From Rhodanobacter sp. (GTDB taxonomy: Bacteria; Pseudomonadota; Gammaproteobacteria; Xanthomonadales; Rhodanobacteraceae): a DNA stretch of 64,000 nt. The DNA lies in the NCBI GenBank assembly GCA_040371205.1, contig AP031382.1, positions 1,795,562-1,859,561 of the forward strand, written 5' to 3'. The notes under the pieces are model-generated. The model saw only the letters and a list, made by a program, of their open reading frames with translations. It did no database searches and was not told where the DNA came from. The stretch's first letter is position 1; every line of letters starts with the position of its first letter. Shown here one piece after another: positions 39,371 through 48,274 of the stretch. Both the position numbers and the translations under genes were made by a program.

Positions 39371-40954
39371 TCAGCCCTCCGCATAGCCGGCGGGAAGCGC
39401 GGCTTGCCGTGAATCGTCAGGGGACGTGGCGCCGTGGCCCTCGTCGGGGCCGCGACGGATGGTGCGCACCATCAGGTACATCTCGACCGCGATGAACACC
39501 GTGTACAGCGTCACGAAGCCGACCAGCGAGAAGACCATGTAGCCCACGCTGTGCGTGGAGGCGGACATCCAGGTCGGCAGCACGCCGTACACCGTCCACG
39601 GCTGGCGACCCAGCTCGGCGACCAGCCAGCCGGCCTCGTTGGCGAGGAACGGCACCGGGATCATCCACACCGCGAGCCTGAGGAACCAGCGCTTGCGCTC
39701 CACCCGGTTGCGCATCGTGTAGATCACCGCGAGCACGAAGTAGGCCAGCATCGCGAGCCCCAACACCACCATCACGCGGAACGACCAGAACACCGGCGCC
39801 ACCTGCGGGATCGCATCGCGCGCGGCCTCGGCGACCTGCGCGTCGGTGGCCGTGGCGACATCCGGCGCGTAGCGCTGCAACAGGAAGCCATAGCCGAGAT
39901 CCTTCTCGTGCGCATCGAACTGTGCCAGCGCGTCGGCATCGTTCGGCTTGGCGGAGAGGGTCTGAAGCGCGGTCACGGCGGGAATGCCGTCGCGGATGCG
40001 CGTGGCGGCCTGCTGCTCCAGTTGATCGACGCCGGGCACGCTGCCCGTCAGCGAGTGCGTGACCAGCAGCGAAAGCACATAGGGCACCTGGATCGCGCCG
40101 TGGTTGGCCTGCTCCTGCTGCGAGGGGAACGCCACCAGGTTGAACGGCATCGGCGCCGGCTCGGTCTTCCACAGGCCCTCCATCGCCGCCAGCTTGGTCG
40201 GCTGCGCCTGCGCGCCGACGAAGCCGAGCGCGTCGCCCAGCGTGATCACGCCCACGGTGGCCAGCGCGCCGAACAGCACAGCCATGCGGAACGAGCGCCG
40301 CGCCAGGTCGGTGTGGCGGTTCTTCAGCAGGTACCAGGCGCTCACTCCCGCCACGAACACCGCCGCGGTGACGTAGCCGGCGATGCTGGTATGCACGAAC
40401 TTGGCCTGCGCATCGTGGCTGAAGATCAGGTCCGACAGGCTGGTCAGCTCCATGCGCATGGTGGCCGGATTGAAATGCGCGCCGCCCGGCGCCTGCATGA
40501 AGCTGTTGGCGATCAGGATCCACAGTGCCGAGAGGTTGGAACCCAGCGCCACCAGGTAGGTCACCGCCAGATGCTGGCCGGGCTTGAGCCGATCCCAACC
40601 GAACGCCATCAAGCCCACGAAAGTGGATTCCATGAAGAAGGCCATCAGCCCTTCGATCGCCAGCGGCGCGCCAAAGATGTCGCCGACGAAGCTGGAGTAG
40701 AACGACCAGTTCGTGCCGAACTCGAACTCCATGGTGAGGCCGGTGGCCACGCCCAGCGCAAAGTTGATGAGAAAGAGCTTGCCCCAGAACTGCACGATCT
40801 TCTTGTAGATCGGCTTGCCGGTGGTGACGTAGACCGTCTCCATCGCCGCCAACAGGAACGAGAGCCCCAGTGTCAGTGGGACGAACAGATAGTGGTAGAG
40901 CGCGGTGAGCGCGAACTGCAGGCGGGACAGGTCGACAACGTGGAGGTCATGCAT
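39371..40954 (-). CDS. cydA: cytochrome bd oxidase subunit I
   Basis: CydA carries haems b558, b595 and d and oxidises ubiquinol at low oxygen. The 527-residue protein has SRLQFALTALYHYLFVPLTL with the first haem histidine, KFVHTSIAGYV with the b558 histidine, VFWSFRVMVVLG with the methionine ligand and the GRQPW motif of the quinol loop region. Length fits the long Q-loop subfamily. An FNR-like box is centred about 80 bp upstream of the start, so oxygen-dependent control is likely. Confidence 0.96.
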   Translation of the reverse strand: MHDLHVVDLSRLQFALTALYHYLFVPLTLGLSFLLAAMETVYVTTGKPIYKKIVQFWGKLFLINFALGVATGLTMEFEFGTNWSFYSSFVGDIFGAPLAIEGLMAFFMESTFVGLMAFGWDRLKPGQHLAVTYLVALGSNLSALWILIANSFMQAPGGAHFNPATMRMELTSLSDLIFSHDAQAKFVHTSIAGYVTAAVFVAGVSAWYLLKNRHTDLARRSFRMAVLFGALATVGVITLGDALGFVGAQAQPTKLAAMEGLWKTEPAPMPFNLVAFPSQQEQANHGAIQVPYVLSLLVTHSLTGSVPGVDQLEQQAATRIRDGIPAVTALQTLSAKPNDADALAQFDAHEKDLGYGFLLQRYAPDVATATDAQVAEAARDAIPQVAPVFWSFRVMVVLGLAMLAYFVLAVIYTMRNRVERKRWFLRLAVWMIPVPFLANEAGWLVAELGRQPWTVYGVLPTWMSASTHSVGYMVFSLVGFVTLYTVFIAVEMYLMVRTIRRGPDEGHGATSPDDSRQAALPAGYAEG

Positions 40955-41027
40955 GATGTGGCGTCCTTACGGAGGATGGGCGCAGGCCCAACGCCCGCTC
41001 ATTGTTGGCAACTTGCGCAGACGTCAC

Positions 41028-41041
41028 TTGACGACGATCAA
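41028..41041 (-). promoter_or_regulatory. FNR-like box upstream of cydA
   Basis: TTGACGACGATCAA matches the TTGAT-N4-ATCAA consensus at 9 of 10 positions. It is centred about 80 bp from the cydA start codon, in the 263-bp divergent region shared with ompW. Confidence 0.65.
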
Positions 41042-41140
41042 GTGGCCGGCCGATTTCCGGCCGCCGCAGGCACGCTGCGCGCTTTTGCCGCAGCGCGCGC
41101 TGCGGCAGGGCGTCGCACCTCGCGCCATCGGGTGTCGCAA

Positions 41141-41154
41141 GTGATCCAGGTCAA
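41141..41154 (+). promoter_or_regulatory. FNR-like box upstream of ompW
   Basis: GTGATCCAGGTCAA matches the FNR consensus at 8 of 10 positions and is centred about 70 bp before the ompW start. OmpW genes are FNR targets in other gammaproteobacteria. Confidence 0.5.
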
Positions 41155-41217
41155 CTGGCCACACGCGACGAGGCCAAAAACTGCAGCGGCTTCCCACCCT
41201 CCCCGAGGACAAACCGC

Positions 41218-41826
41218 ATGAAAGCCGCTCTCCCGCTGCTGGCAGCCGCCGTGCTTGCCGCTACCGTATCCACCGCCCATGCCGACGACACCCGCTGGGT
41301 TGTCCGCTTCGGCGTGCACACGGTCGCCCCTGAATCCGACAACGGCCAACTCGCCGGCATGAAGGCCGACGTCGGCGACAGCACCCGCCCCACCGGCAGC
41401 ATCGAATACCTGTTCACGCCGAACTGGGGCGTGGAGGCGTTGGCCGCCTTGCCGTTCCAGCACGAAGTGAGGCTCGACGGCATCGGGGCCGCGCGCACCA
41501 AGCAGTTGCCGCCAGTGATCGGCGTGAACTACCACTTCCTGCCCGGCGCCGCAGTCTCGCCCTTCATCGGCGCCGGCCTCAACTACACCTACTTCTTCGA
41601 CACCAAGGGCCAGGGTCCGCTGCAAGGCGCGCACGTGAAGGCCGACGACAGCTGGGGCGCCGCCGCGCACGCCGGCCTCGACATCGCCCTGTCGCCGCGC
41701 TGGCTGCTTACCGCGGACGTGCGCTGGATCGACATCAAGAGCGACATCCGCGTCAACGGCGCCAAGGTGGGCACCGCCAAGATCGACCCATGGGTGTACG
41801 GCCTCAGCTTCGGCTACCGCTTCTGA
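41218..41826 (+). CDS. ompW: OmpW-family outer-membrane protein
   Basis: A 202-residue eight-stranded barrel. The signal peptide ends near STAHA-DD. RWVVRFGVHTVAPESDNG opens the mature protein, and SIEYLFTPNWGVEALAALPF, LPPVIGVNYHF and PFIGAGLNYTYFF are the characteristic OmpW strands; it ends YGLSFGYRF with the terminal phenylalanine of outer-membrane proteins. OmpW forms a small hydrophobic channel and responds to oxygen and redox state. Confidence 0.93.
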   Translation: MKAALPLLAAAVLAATVSTAHADDTRWVVRFGVHTVAPESDNGQLAGMKADVGDSTRPTGSIEYLFTPNWGVEALAALPFQHEVRLDGIGAARTKQLPPVIGVNYHFLPGAAVSPFIGAGLNYTYFFDTKGQGPLQGAHVKADDSWGAAAHAGLDIALSPRWLLTADVRWIDIKSDIRVNGAKVGTAKIDPWVYGLSFGYRF

Positions 41827-42054
41827 GACAGCGGTAGAAATCTGTTCCGCACGGCCTGACGGTCATGCCTTGTGGAAACGATGGCGGACACGCTACGACA
41901 TCGCGGGGACAGGATCCGTGCCTGAGCGCGATATCGCCAGGCCAACAATACGAAGCGCGCCTGCGGCAGGCACAGGCGCGCCTCGCCGGATGCAGACCGG
42001 CGACGCTCCGTCGTATTCTTGGAGGCTAGCGGCCACGCACCGGACCCACGCTCC

Positions 42055-42816
42055 ATGCCACCGAACACGCCTGCCTCGCCGGACGCCGCCACCCGGACCC
42101 CGCACCTGCTGGTGGTGGACGACGACGAGGAAATCGCGCGCCTGCTCGCCCGCTATTTCACTGCGCACGGCTTCCGTGTCAGCAGCGTCGGCGACGGCAT
42201 CGAAATGCGCCGCCTGCTCGCAGCGGAATCCGTCGACATCGTGATGCTCGACCTCGGGCTGCCTGGCGAGGACGGCCTCGCGCTCACCCGTTACCTTCGC
42301 GAGCACTGGCACGGCCCGGTGATCATCGTCACCGGGCGCGGGGACACCGTGGACCGGGTAGTCGGCCTGGAACTGGGTGCCGACGACTACGTGGCGAAAC
42401 CGTTCGACCTGCGCGAACTGCTCGCCCGTGTGCGCAGCGTGCTGCGGCGTGCCGGCGACCGTGCGCCGCCGCCGAACGCGCTGGCGGCGGCACACCCGCC
42501 CCGCCATGCGTTCGACGGCTACCTGCTGGACACGCGCTCGCATACGCTTTCCCGGTCGGACGGCAGCGACGTGCCGCTCACCACCGGCGAGTTCGCCCTG
42601 CTGCGCGTCTTCGTCGAGCATGCCGGCCGCGTGCTCTCGCGCGACCAGCTGATGACCCACCTGCACGGCCGCGACGCGGGACCGTTCGACCGTTCCGTCG
42701 ACGTGCAGATCGGCCGCCTGCGCCGGAAAATCGAGGCGGACCCCGCACGGCCCAAGATCATCAAGTCGATCCGCGGCAGCGGTTACCTGTTCGTTCCGCG
42801 GGTGCTGCCGGCATGA
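42055..42816 (+). CDS. OmpR-family response regulator
   Basis: A 253-residue regulator. The receiver has VVDDDEE, the phospho-acceptor Asp in IVMLDLGLPGEDG, the threonine in IIVTGRG and the lysine in DDYVAKPFD. The winged helix is TTGEFALLRVFVEHAGRVLS to IIKSIRGSGYLFVPR. Its stop overlaps the kinase start as ATGA, so they form a pair. Neighbours suggest a role in respiratory or low-oxygen control, but no target is shown. Confidence 0.92.
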   Translation: MPPNTPASPDAATRTPHLLVVDDDEEIARLLARYFTAHGFRVSSVGDGIEMRRLLAAESVDIVMLDLGLPGEDGLALTRYLREHWHGPVIIVTGRGDTVDRVVGLELGADDYVAKPFDLRELLARVRSVLRRAGDRAPPPNALAAAHPPRHAFDGYLLDTRSHTLSRSDGSDVPLTTGEFALLRVFVEHAGRVLSRDQLMTHLHGRDAGPFDRSVDVQIGRLRRKIEADPARPKIIKSIRGSGYLFVPRVLPA

Positions 42817-44852
42817 GCGGCGACACCGTTCCGCCGCATGCCGACGCCGGCCTGTTCCGCGCGCTGTTCGAGACCGCGCCCGACGCCATGATCGTGATCG
42901 ACGGCCGCGGCGACATCGTGCTGGCCAATCCCCAAGCGGAAGCGCTATTCGGCTACGCGGCCGGCGCGCTGCCCGGTCTGCCGATCGAGACCCTGGTGCC
43001 GGCCGCGGTGCGCCAGGCGCACGTCGCGCACCGCACGCGCTACATGGACGATCCGCGTGTGCGCCCGATGGGCGCGGGCTATGAGTTGACCGGCCTGCGC
43101 GCCGACAGCCAGACCTTTCCCGTGGAGATCGGCCTGAGTCCCATCGCTGCGGCCGGCGGCATGCTGTACGTCGCCTCGATCCGGGACATTTCCGAAACGC
43201 AACGGGCACGCCAGGCACTGGTTCGCGCCCGCTACGACGCCTGCGTGGCGCAGGTCGGCCGGCGCGTGCTCGAGGCCACCCACGGCGAGAAGGTCTTCGA
43301 CGACGTCCCGGCGTTGATCGCCGCAACGCTGGAGATCCCGGCGGTTGCCGTGTTGCTCGTCGATCCCCACCGCACCGGGCTGCACGTGCAGTCGTCCACG
43401 GGCATGCCTGCCGCGCTGCTGGATGCGCTGTGCGCGGAACCGGTCGCGGTCGCGATGTCCGGCAACGCACCCACCGAGGCCGAAGCGGACACGCAGACGC
43501 GTGCAGCCATCGGCTGGCTCGGCAACTGCTGCCCGCCGCTCGTGGACGCCGGCTTCGTCGACGCCGCAGTCGCGCCCCTGCTCGACCGCCGCGCGCCGAC
43601 CGGCTACCTGTTGGCGCTGGCGCCCGAGCGCGATCGCTTCGACCGCGACCGGCTGCATTTCCTGCAGTCGCTGGCGAACATCCTCTCGGCGGCGATCCAG
43701 CGCAGCCGCAGCGAGGAACGGCTCGCCCATGCGCAGCGCCTGGACGCACTGGGCCAGCTCACCGGCGGCATCGCGCACGACTTCAACAACCTGCTCACCG
43801 TGATCTCGGGCAACCTGCAGTTGCTCGAACTCGAGTCCCCGCCGGATCCCGCCGCGCGCGAGACCATCGAGAGCGCCGCCCGTGCGGTCGAGCGCGGCGC
43901 GGCGCTCACGCGCAAGCTGCTGGCGTTCTCGCGGCGCCAGCATCTGCTGCCGCGCGTGATCCACCCGGCGCAACTGTTGTTCGACCTCGATGCCATGCTG
44001 CAGCGCACGCTGGGCGAACGCATTGCGGTGACCATCGAATGCCCGCGCGACGTGGCTGCGGTGTATGCCGATCCCGGCGAACTGGAAGCGGCACTGATCA
44101 ACCTGGCGCTGAACGCGCGCGACGCCATGCCGCACGGCGGCCAGCTTTCGATCGTAGCGAACATGCGGCACGGCATGGACGGCGACGGCACGATGCGGCG
44201 GCCTTCCGGCGACTACGTGGTCTTCACCGTCACGGACACCGGCATGGGCATGTCGCCCGAGGTACAGGCGCGTGCGTTGGAGCCCTTTTTCACCACCAAG
44301 GACGTCGGCAAGGGCAGCGGCCTGGGGCTGAGCATGGTGTACGGTTTCGTCGAGCAGTCCGGCGGACACCTGCAGATCCACAGCCAGCTTGGCCACGGCA
44401 CCCGGATCGAGCTCTACCTGCCCTGCGCGACCGCCGAGGCGGTTGCCGACGGCACGGCGAAGTCGACGGCCGCGCCGGCGCCGCGGCACGCCCGCGGAAC
44501 CGTGCTGGTGGTGGAGGACGAAGCGGAAGTACGGCGCATCGCGGTGGCCTTCCTGCATTCCTTGGGCTACGTCACCCACGAAGCGGCCGATGCAGCCGGC
44601 GCGCTGGGCTTGCTCGCCGCGCAGGCGGACATCGACCTGCTGTTCTCCGACATCGTGCTGGGCGACGGCATGACCGGCTTCGAACTGGCCGCCAGGGCGC
44701 GCGAACAACGCCCGCGCCTGCCCGTACTGCTCACCTCGGGCTACGAATACGCTTCGATGGATGCCGCCGCCGGCACGTTCGAGCTGCTGCGCAAGCCCTA
44801 CCGGCGCGAACAACTGGCAATGGCGCTGAAGCGCGTGCTCGACCGCGAGTGA
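42813..44852 (+). CDS. hybrid PAS-histidine kinase with receiver
   Basis: A 679-residue soluble kinase without membrane segments. In order: PAS (residues 10-130; APDAMIVIDGRGDIVLANPQ), a GAF-like region (140-290), HisKA with the phospho-His in LTGGIAHDFNNLLTVISGN, HATPase with N, G1 and G2 boxes (LINLALNARDAMPHG, VTDTGMGM, GKGSGLGLSMVYG), and a C-terminal receiver (VVEDEAEVRR, Asp in LLFSDIVLGD, LLRKPY). A cytosolic signal such as redox state or oxygen is likely. The PAS shows no unambiguous haem ligand that I can assign. Confidence 0.92.
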   Translation: MSGDTVPPHADAGLFRALFETAPDAMIVIDGRGDIVLANPQAEALFGYAAGALPGLPIETLVPAAVRQAHVAHRTRYMDDPRVRPMGAGYELTGLRADSQTFPVEIGLSPIAAAGGMLYVASIRDISETQRARQALVRARYDACVAQVGRRVLEATHGEKVFDDVPALIAATLEIPAVAVLLVDPHRTGLHVQSSTGMPAALLDALCAEPVAVAMSGNAPTEAEADTQTRAAIGWLGNCCPPLVDAGFVDAAVAPLLDRRAPTGYLLALAPERDRFDRDRLHFLQSLANILSAAIQRSRSEERLAHAQRLDALGQLTGGIAHDFNNLLTVISGNLQLLELESPPDPAARETIESAARAVERGAALTRKLLAFSRRQHLLPRVIHPAQLLFDLDAMLQRTLGERIAVTIECPRDVAAVYADPGELEAALINLALNARDAMPHGGQLSIVANMRHGMDGDGTMRRPSGDYVVFTVTDTGMGMSPEVQARALEPFFTTKDVGKGSGLGLSMVYGFVEQSGGHLQIHSQLGHGTRIELYLPCATAEAVADGTAKSTAAPAPRHARGTVLVVEDEAEVRRIAVAFLHSLGYVTHEAADAAGALGLLAAQADIDLLFSDIVLGDGMTGFELAARAREQRPRLPVLLTSGYEYASMDAAAGTFELLRKPYRREQLAMALKRVLDRE

Positions 44853-44859
44853 ACCTTGC

Positions 44860-45603
44860 TCAGCAATGGCCCTCCGCGCCTGCGCCCGCCAGCGCGCGCA
44901 GGCCGTCCACGTCCAGCACGCGCACTTCGCGCCGCTGTACGTCGATGTATTTCAGGTCGTGCAGGCGCGACAGGGCGCGGCTGACCGTCTCGTGTTTCAG
45001 CGCGAGGAAACTGGCGATGTCGATGCGGCTCATGCGCAGGATGAAGTGCCGCGCGCTGTAACCCAGGCGTGCATGGCGCGCCGCCATGTCGAGCAGGAAG
45101 GCGGCGACGCGCCGCTCGGCGGCCAGTGTGCCCAGCATCAGCATCCAGGACCGGTCGCAACGGATTTCCGCGGCCAGCGCCGTGGTCAGGCTGGCGTGGA
45201 GTTCGGGCAGATGCAGGCACGCGCGCAGCATGGCCGGATAAGGCAACTCCCACGCCTCGCTGTCCTCCAGTGCGACGACGTCGCAGGAATGCGCCCTCAG
45301 GCCGATCGACTCGACGCCGACCAGGTCGCCGCGCATCCGGAAGCCGGTTACCTGCTCGCGGCCGTCATCGGCCAGTTCGCAGGTCTTGTACGAGCCGGCA
45401 TGCACCAGATGAATCGCCTGGAAAGGCTGCCCGGCGCGATAAAGGTACTGGCCTGCGGCATGCTTGCAGCGCCGCACAGGCACATGGCGCCGCAGCTCCT
45501 CGATATCGAAACCCGTCGCCTCCGGCATGTTCGCAGCGAACGGCGGTAACGATTCCGCTCTATGCGAAGAGGCGACGATTGCAGAAGTTGCCAGCGATGT
45601 CAT
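44860..45603 (-). CDS. Crp/Fnr-family regulator lacking the Fe-S cysteine cluster
   Basis: A 247-residue regulator: cyclic-nucleotide-like beta roll (residues 40-140), dimer helix, and HTH at 190-225. The recognition helix HETVSRALSRL has E205, S208 and R209, the FNR set that reads TTGAT half sites. The four cysteines of oxygen-sensing FNR are not arranged here: only single cysteines at 46, 75, 107 and 129 occur, with no N-terminal C-x2-C-x5-C. It may thus be a FixK/DNR-type relay. It converges with the hybrid kinase gene, with 7 bp between the ends. Four FNR-like boxes nearby are plausible targets. Confidence 0.88.
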   Translation of the reverse strand: MTSLATSAIVASSHRAESLPPFAANMPEATGFDIEELRRHVPVRRCKHAAGQYLYRAGQPFQAIHLVHAGSYKTCELADDGREQVTGFRMRGDLVGVESIGLRAHSCDVVALEDSEAWELPYPAMLRACLHLPELHASLTTALAAEIRCDRSWMLMLGTLAAERRVAAFLLDMAARHARLGYSARHFILRMSRIDIASFLALKHETVSRALSRLHDLKYIDVQRREVRVLDVDGLRALAGAGAEGHC

Positions 45604-45777
45604 GACGGGATTCCCTGAGCATGCAGTCCCAGCGGACTGCGAGGCCAAGGCTAAGCCCGCGCGGTAACCGCAGGAGTTCTCACGGGCAACCGTCTGCAAG
45701 GGTTTGTAACGCTCGGTAACGGCAGCGGGGGCTTCCGGCTCGATCCGGTGGCGGACGGCCCACGACCGCCAGCGCGC

Positions 45778-45791
45778 TTGATCCTGGTCAA
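45778..45791 (+). promoter_or_regulatory. FNR-like box upstream of the GNAT gene
   Basis: TTGATCCTGGTCAA matches the FNR consensus at 9 of 10 positions, centred about 89 bp before the acetyltransferase start in the divergent region with the Crp/Fnr gene. Confidence 0.6.
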
Positions 45792-45873
45792 GTCCGGCAT
45801 CGATATCCCGCGCTACAAATTCGGCGAGTGTCCTTTCCGCCATCGCCGATGGCTTGCCGCCGAGGTGCCCGCC

Positions 45874-46452
45874 ATGACCCATTCATCGAAGCTGACGTCC
45901 GCCATCGAGACGCGCGCGTCGAGACCGTTGCTTGCGTTGGCAGGCGATCATTGGATCGAACCCCTGAGCGACGGCACGCGCGTATTCGTCCGTCCGCTGC
46001 AGCCTAGAGATCGCGAATTCGAGGCGGAATTCATCGAGCGGCTTTCGCCGGAGGCACGCCGCTTTCGCTTCCTGTGCGACATCAAGGGTCCGAGCAAGTC
46101 GCTGCTCGACGCGCTGATGAAGGTGGACTACATCCACGAGATGGCCTTCGTGGCGCTGGTGCACGACGAAGGCCGCCTGCGCGAGATCGGCGTGAGCCGC
46201 TATGCGACGAGCGTCGACGGCGAGCAATGCGAATGCGCCATCACGGTCGCCGACGAGTGGCGCCATCGCGGCCTCGCCTTGCTGCTGATGCGCCACCTGA
46301 TCGAAACCGCACGCAGGAACGGGCTGCGCAAGATGTTCGCCATCGAGGATCCCGCCAACGAGGCCATGCGCGAACTGGCCGGCCACCTGGGCTTCCGTTG
46401 CGGCGCCGAGCCGGACGATGCCCGGCTGGTGCGCTATACGCTGGACCTGTGA
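45874..46452 (+). CDS. GNAT-family N-acetyltransferase
   Basis: A 192-residue protein; ATG 45874 begins MTHSSKLTSAIETR. The GNAT fold is seen in VFVRPLQPRDREFEAEFIER, then CAITVADEWRHRGLALLLMR with the acetyl-CoA loop (R-x2-G-x-A/L), then PANEAMRELAGHLGFRC. It resembles the acetyltransferase domain of Pat-type protein acetyltransferases. It sits behind an FNR-like box and beside UspA, so it may modify proteins under low oxygen. Substrate unknown. Confidence 0.85.
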   Translation: MTHSSKLTSAIETRASRPLLALAGDHWIEPLSDGTRVFVRPLQPRDREFEAEFIERLSPEARRFRFLCDIKGPSKSLLDALMKVDYIHEMAFVALVHDEGRLREIGVSRYATSVDGEQCECAITVADEWRHRGLALLLMRHLIETARRNGLRKMFAIEDPANEAMRELAGHLGFRCGAEPDDARLVRYTLDL

Positions 46453-46566
46453 AAACCGCTTGCACCCGGATTGCGCGGACATTCGCCCGTTGAACGGCTA
46501 ACGCGAAGCCTGCGCCGCGGTTAACCGGCGGCTGCGGTTCGCCGATGTGCTGGCGATCGCACGCAG

Positions 46567-46580
46567 TTGACGGCGATCAA
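46567..46580 (+). promoter_or_regulatory. FNR-like box upstream of uspA-like gene
   Basis: TTGACGGCGATCAA matches the consensus at 9 of 10 positions and is almost the same as the cydA box. It is centred about 94 bp before the UspA start. Confidence 0.6.
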
Positions 46581-46667
46581 CTGGCGGCGCCCGCCGCTAC
46601 CGATACTGGCCGAGCCGGCACGGCGAAACGCCGATGCTGCCGGCACGGACCTCCCGGAGAGACCACC

Positions 46668-47156
46668 ATGCACGCTGCCACGTCCCATCCAGAACGCACG
46701 ACCCGACAGGAAGCGGCCCTGTTCCGCAACATCCTTCTGCCGATCGACGGCTCCGAGCTGTCCCTGCGCGCCTTCGCCATCGGCCTGGACTTGGCCACGC
46801 TCTGCGGCGCGAAGGTATCCGCCATCCACGTCGTACCACCCTTCCACTCGCTCGCCTTCATCACCGAAGTGATCGCCGCCTCGGAATTCGACTACAACCA
46901 GCAGGCCGTCAAGAGCGCCGCCGGCTATCTTGCTCGCGCGAAGAAGCTCGCCGACGACAAGCATGTCGCATGCGAGTGCCATTACGTCTTCGGCGAGCAG
47001 CCTTACGAGGCCATCCTCGATGCAGTGGACGAGCACCATTGCGACCTGATCGTCATGGCGTCGCACGGCTGGCACGGACTGGACAAGCTGATCCTGGGCA
47101 GCCAGACGCAGAAGGTGCTGGCAAAAGCCGCGATACCGGTACTCGTCTGCCGTTGA
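46668..47156 (+). CDS. universal stress protein, UspA family
   Basis: A 162-residue cytosolic stress protein. FRNILLPIDGSELSLRAFAI opens the fold, and HHCDLIVMASHGWHGLDKLI, then LGSQTQKVLAKAAIPVLVCR closes it with the ATP-loop type motif. GGAGAG lies 8-9 nt before the ATG. Usp proteins of this sort are often FNR/ANR targets for survival without oxygen, which agrees with the box upstream. Confidence 0.92.
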   Translation: MHAATSHPERTTRQEAALFRNILLPIDGSELSLRAFAIGLDLATLCGAKVSAIHVVPPFHSLAFITEVIAASEFDYNQQAVKSAAGYLARAKKLADDKHVACECHYVFGEQPYEAILDAVDEHHCDLIVMASHGWHGLDKLILGSQTQKVLAKAAIPVLVCR

Positions 47157-47276
47157 GGACGACGGAAATTCACGCTTCGCCTTGAATGCGCCGTTGGCGC
47201 ACCACGGCACTGCCGATGCCCATGGCGACTTGATGCAGTCGCGCAAACAAGGGCGTAGCCGCCCGACGCCTGGCGC

Positions 47277-47979
47277 TCACAGCTGGCTGAACACCACGCC
47301 GTGAGGCATGGCGCTGCCGTGCCAGCCGCCCGGCGGCGCATGCGAGAGGTCGATCGTCATGGCCGGTTCGAGCTGCAGTGCGCCGGTGCGACGGTCGACG
47401 CGGGCGAAGCGCACCCGGGTGGCGAGCGCGCCGTAGCCGGTGATGGCCAAGCGGTCGCCGTCCGGCTCGAGCGCCAGCCAGTGCGGGTACTCGTCCGGCG
47501 GCAGCAGGATGCGGCTGACTTCGCGGGGATGCTCCGGACCGCGCACGTCCAGGCTCACAATGGCGTGGCCGCTCTGCATCGCTTCCACCAGGAAGCCGCC
47601 CGCCACCACCGGCACCTCGCACATGCGACAACCGAAGTCGTAGACATGCTGCAGCGTCGGCTGCGCGCCGGCGAGATGCTTGAGCAGGAACAGCCCGCAG
47701 TTGAAGGTCGGCACCAGCACGGTCTTGCCGTCGGCGAGCACGCGCGGCTCGGAGGAATCGGCGGCCGTGTCGTAGATCCAGTCCGGCTCGTGCGGCAACG
47801 ACAGCGTCTGCAGCAGCTTCAGGCGGACAGCCGCCAGATCTGCACCACGTGGCTGACCTGCGCGCCCATCATGTCCGCATCGCCCACACGAACAGGTAGC
47901 GACTCGGCGACGAGGCCGCCTGCGCCGCCAGCGGCAATCCAAGGAACGCGCAGAGCAAGCTGCGACATATCGTCTTCAT
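47277..47979 (-). pseudogene. decayed selenium-binding-protein-like gene
   Basis: From ATG 47979 a signal peptide (MKTICRSLLCAFLGLPLAA) leads into SSPSRYLFVWA, then the frame stops. In a shifted frame the next bases read GDADMMGAQVSHVVQIWRLS, and after a further one-base loss (GAC to GC before CTGAAG) the original type of sequence resumes as LKLLQTLSLPHEPDWIYDTA to PHGVVFSQL. The pieces match the start and the last ~200 residues of SBP56-like exported proteins. The central ~150-200 residues are missing. So there is one large internal deletion plus a frameshift. Confidence 0.7.
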
Positions 47980-48274
47980 CAGGATCCGCCCCCCTCGCGA
48001 ATGTGCGGCGAGACTACTCCAGTGAAAGGAGCGCCGCCAAACTCACCGGGGCAGGCTCGTTTTCCGACGCGCCGCCGCATCTTTTTTCCGTCGGCAAGAC
48101 AGGGCGGGACATCTGGCACATGCGAAGGCTTTCTTGCCGCCCCAGGCTGATTCAACCTGCCGCTCACGAACGTTGTCCACGGGTGACCAGCTCGCCGACA
48201 CAGGCGGCCGCGGTTCCAGTGCAAGCCATGCAGCAGGACCCGCGAAGCCCCTTCTGTTCCACGGAGACCATCGC

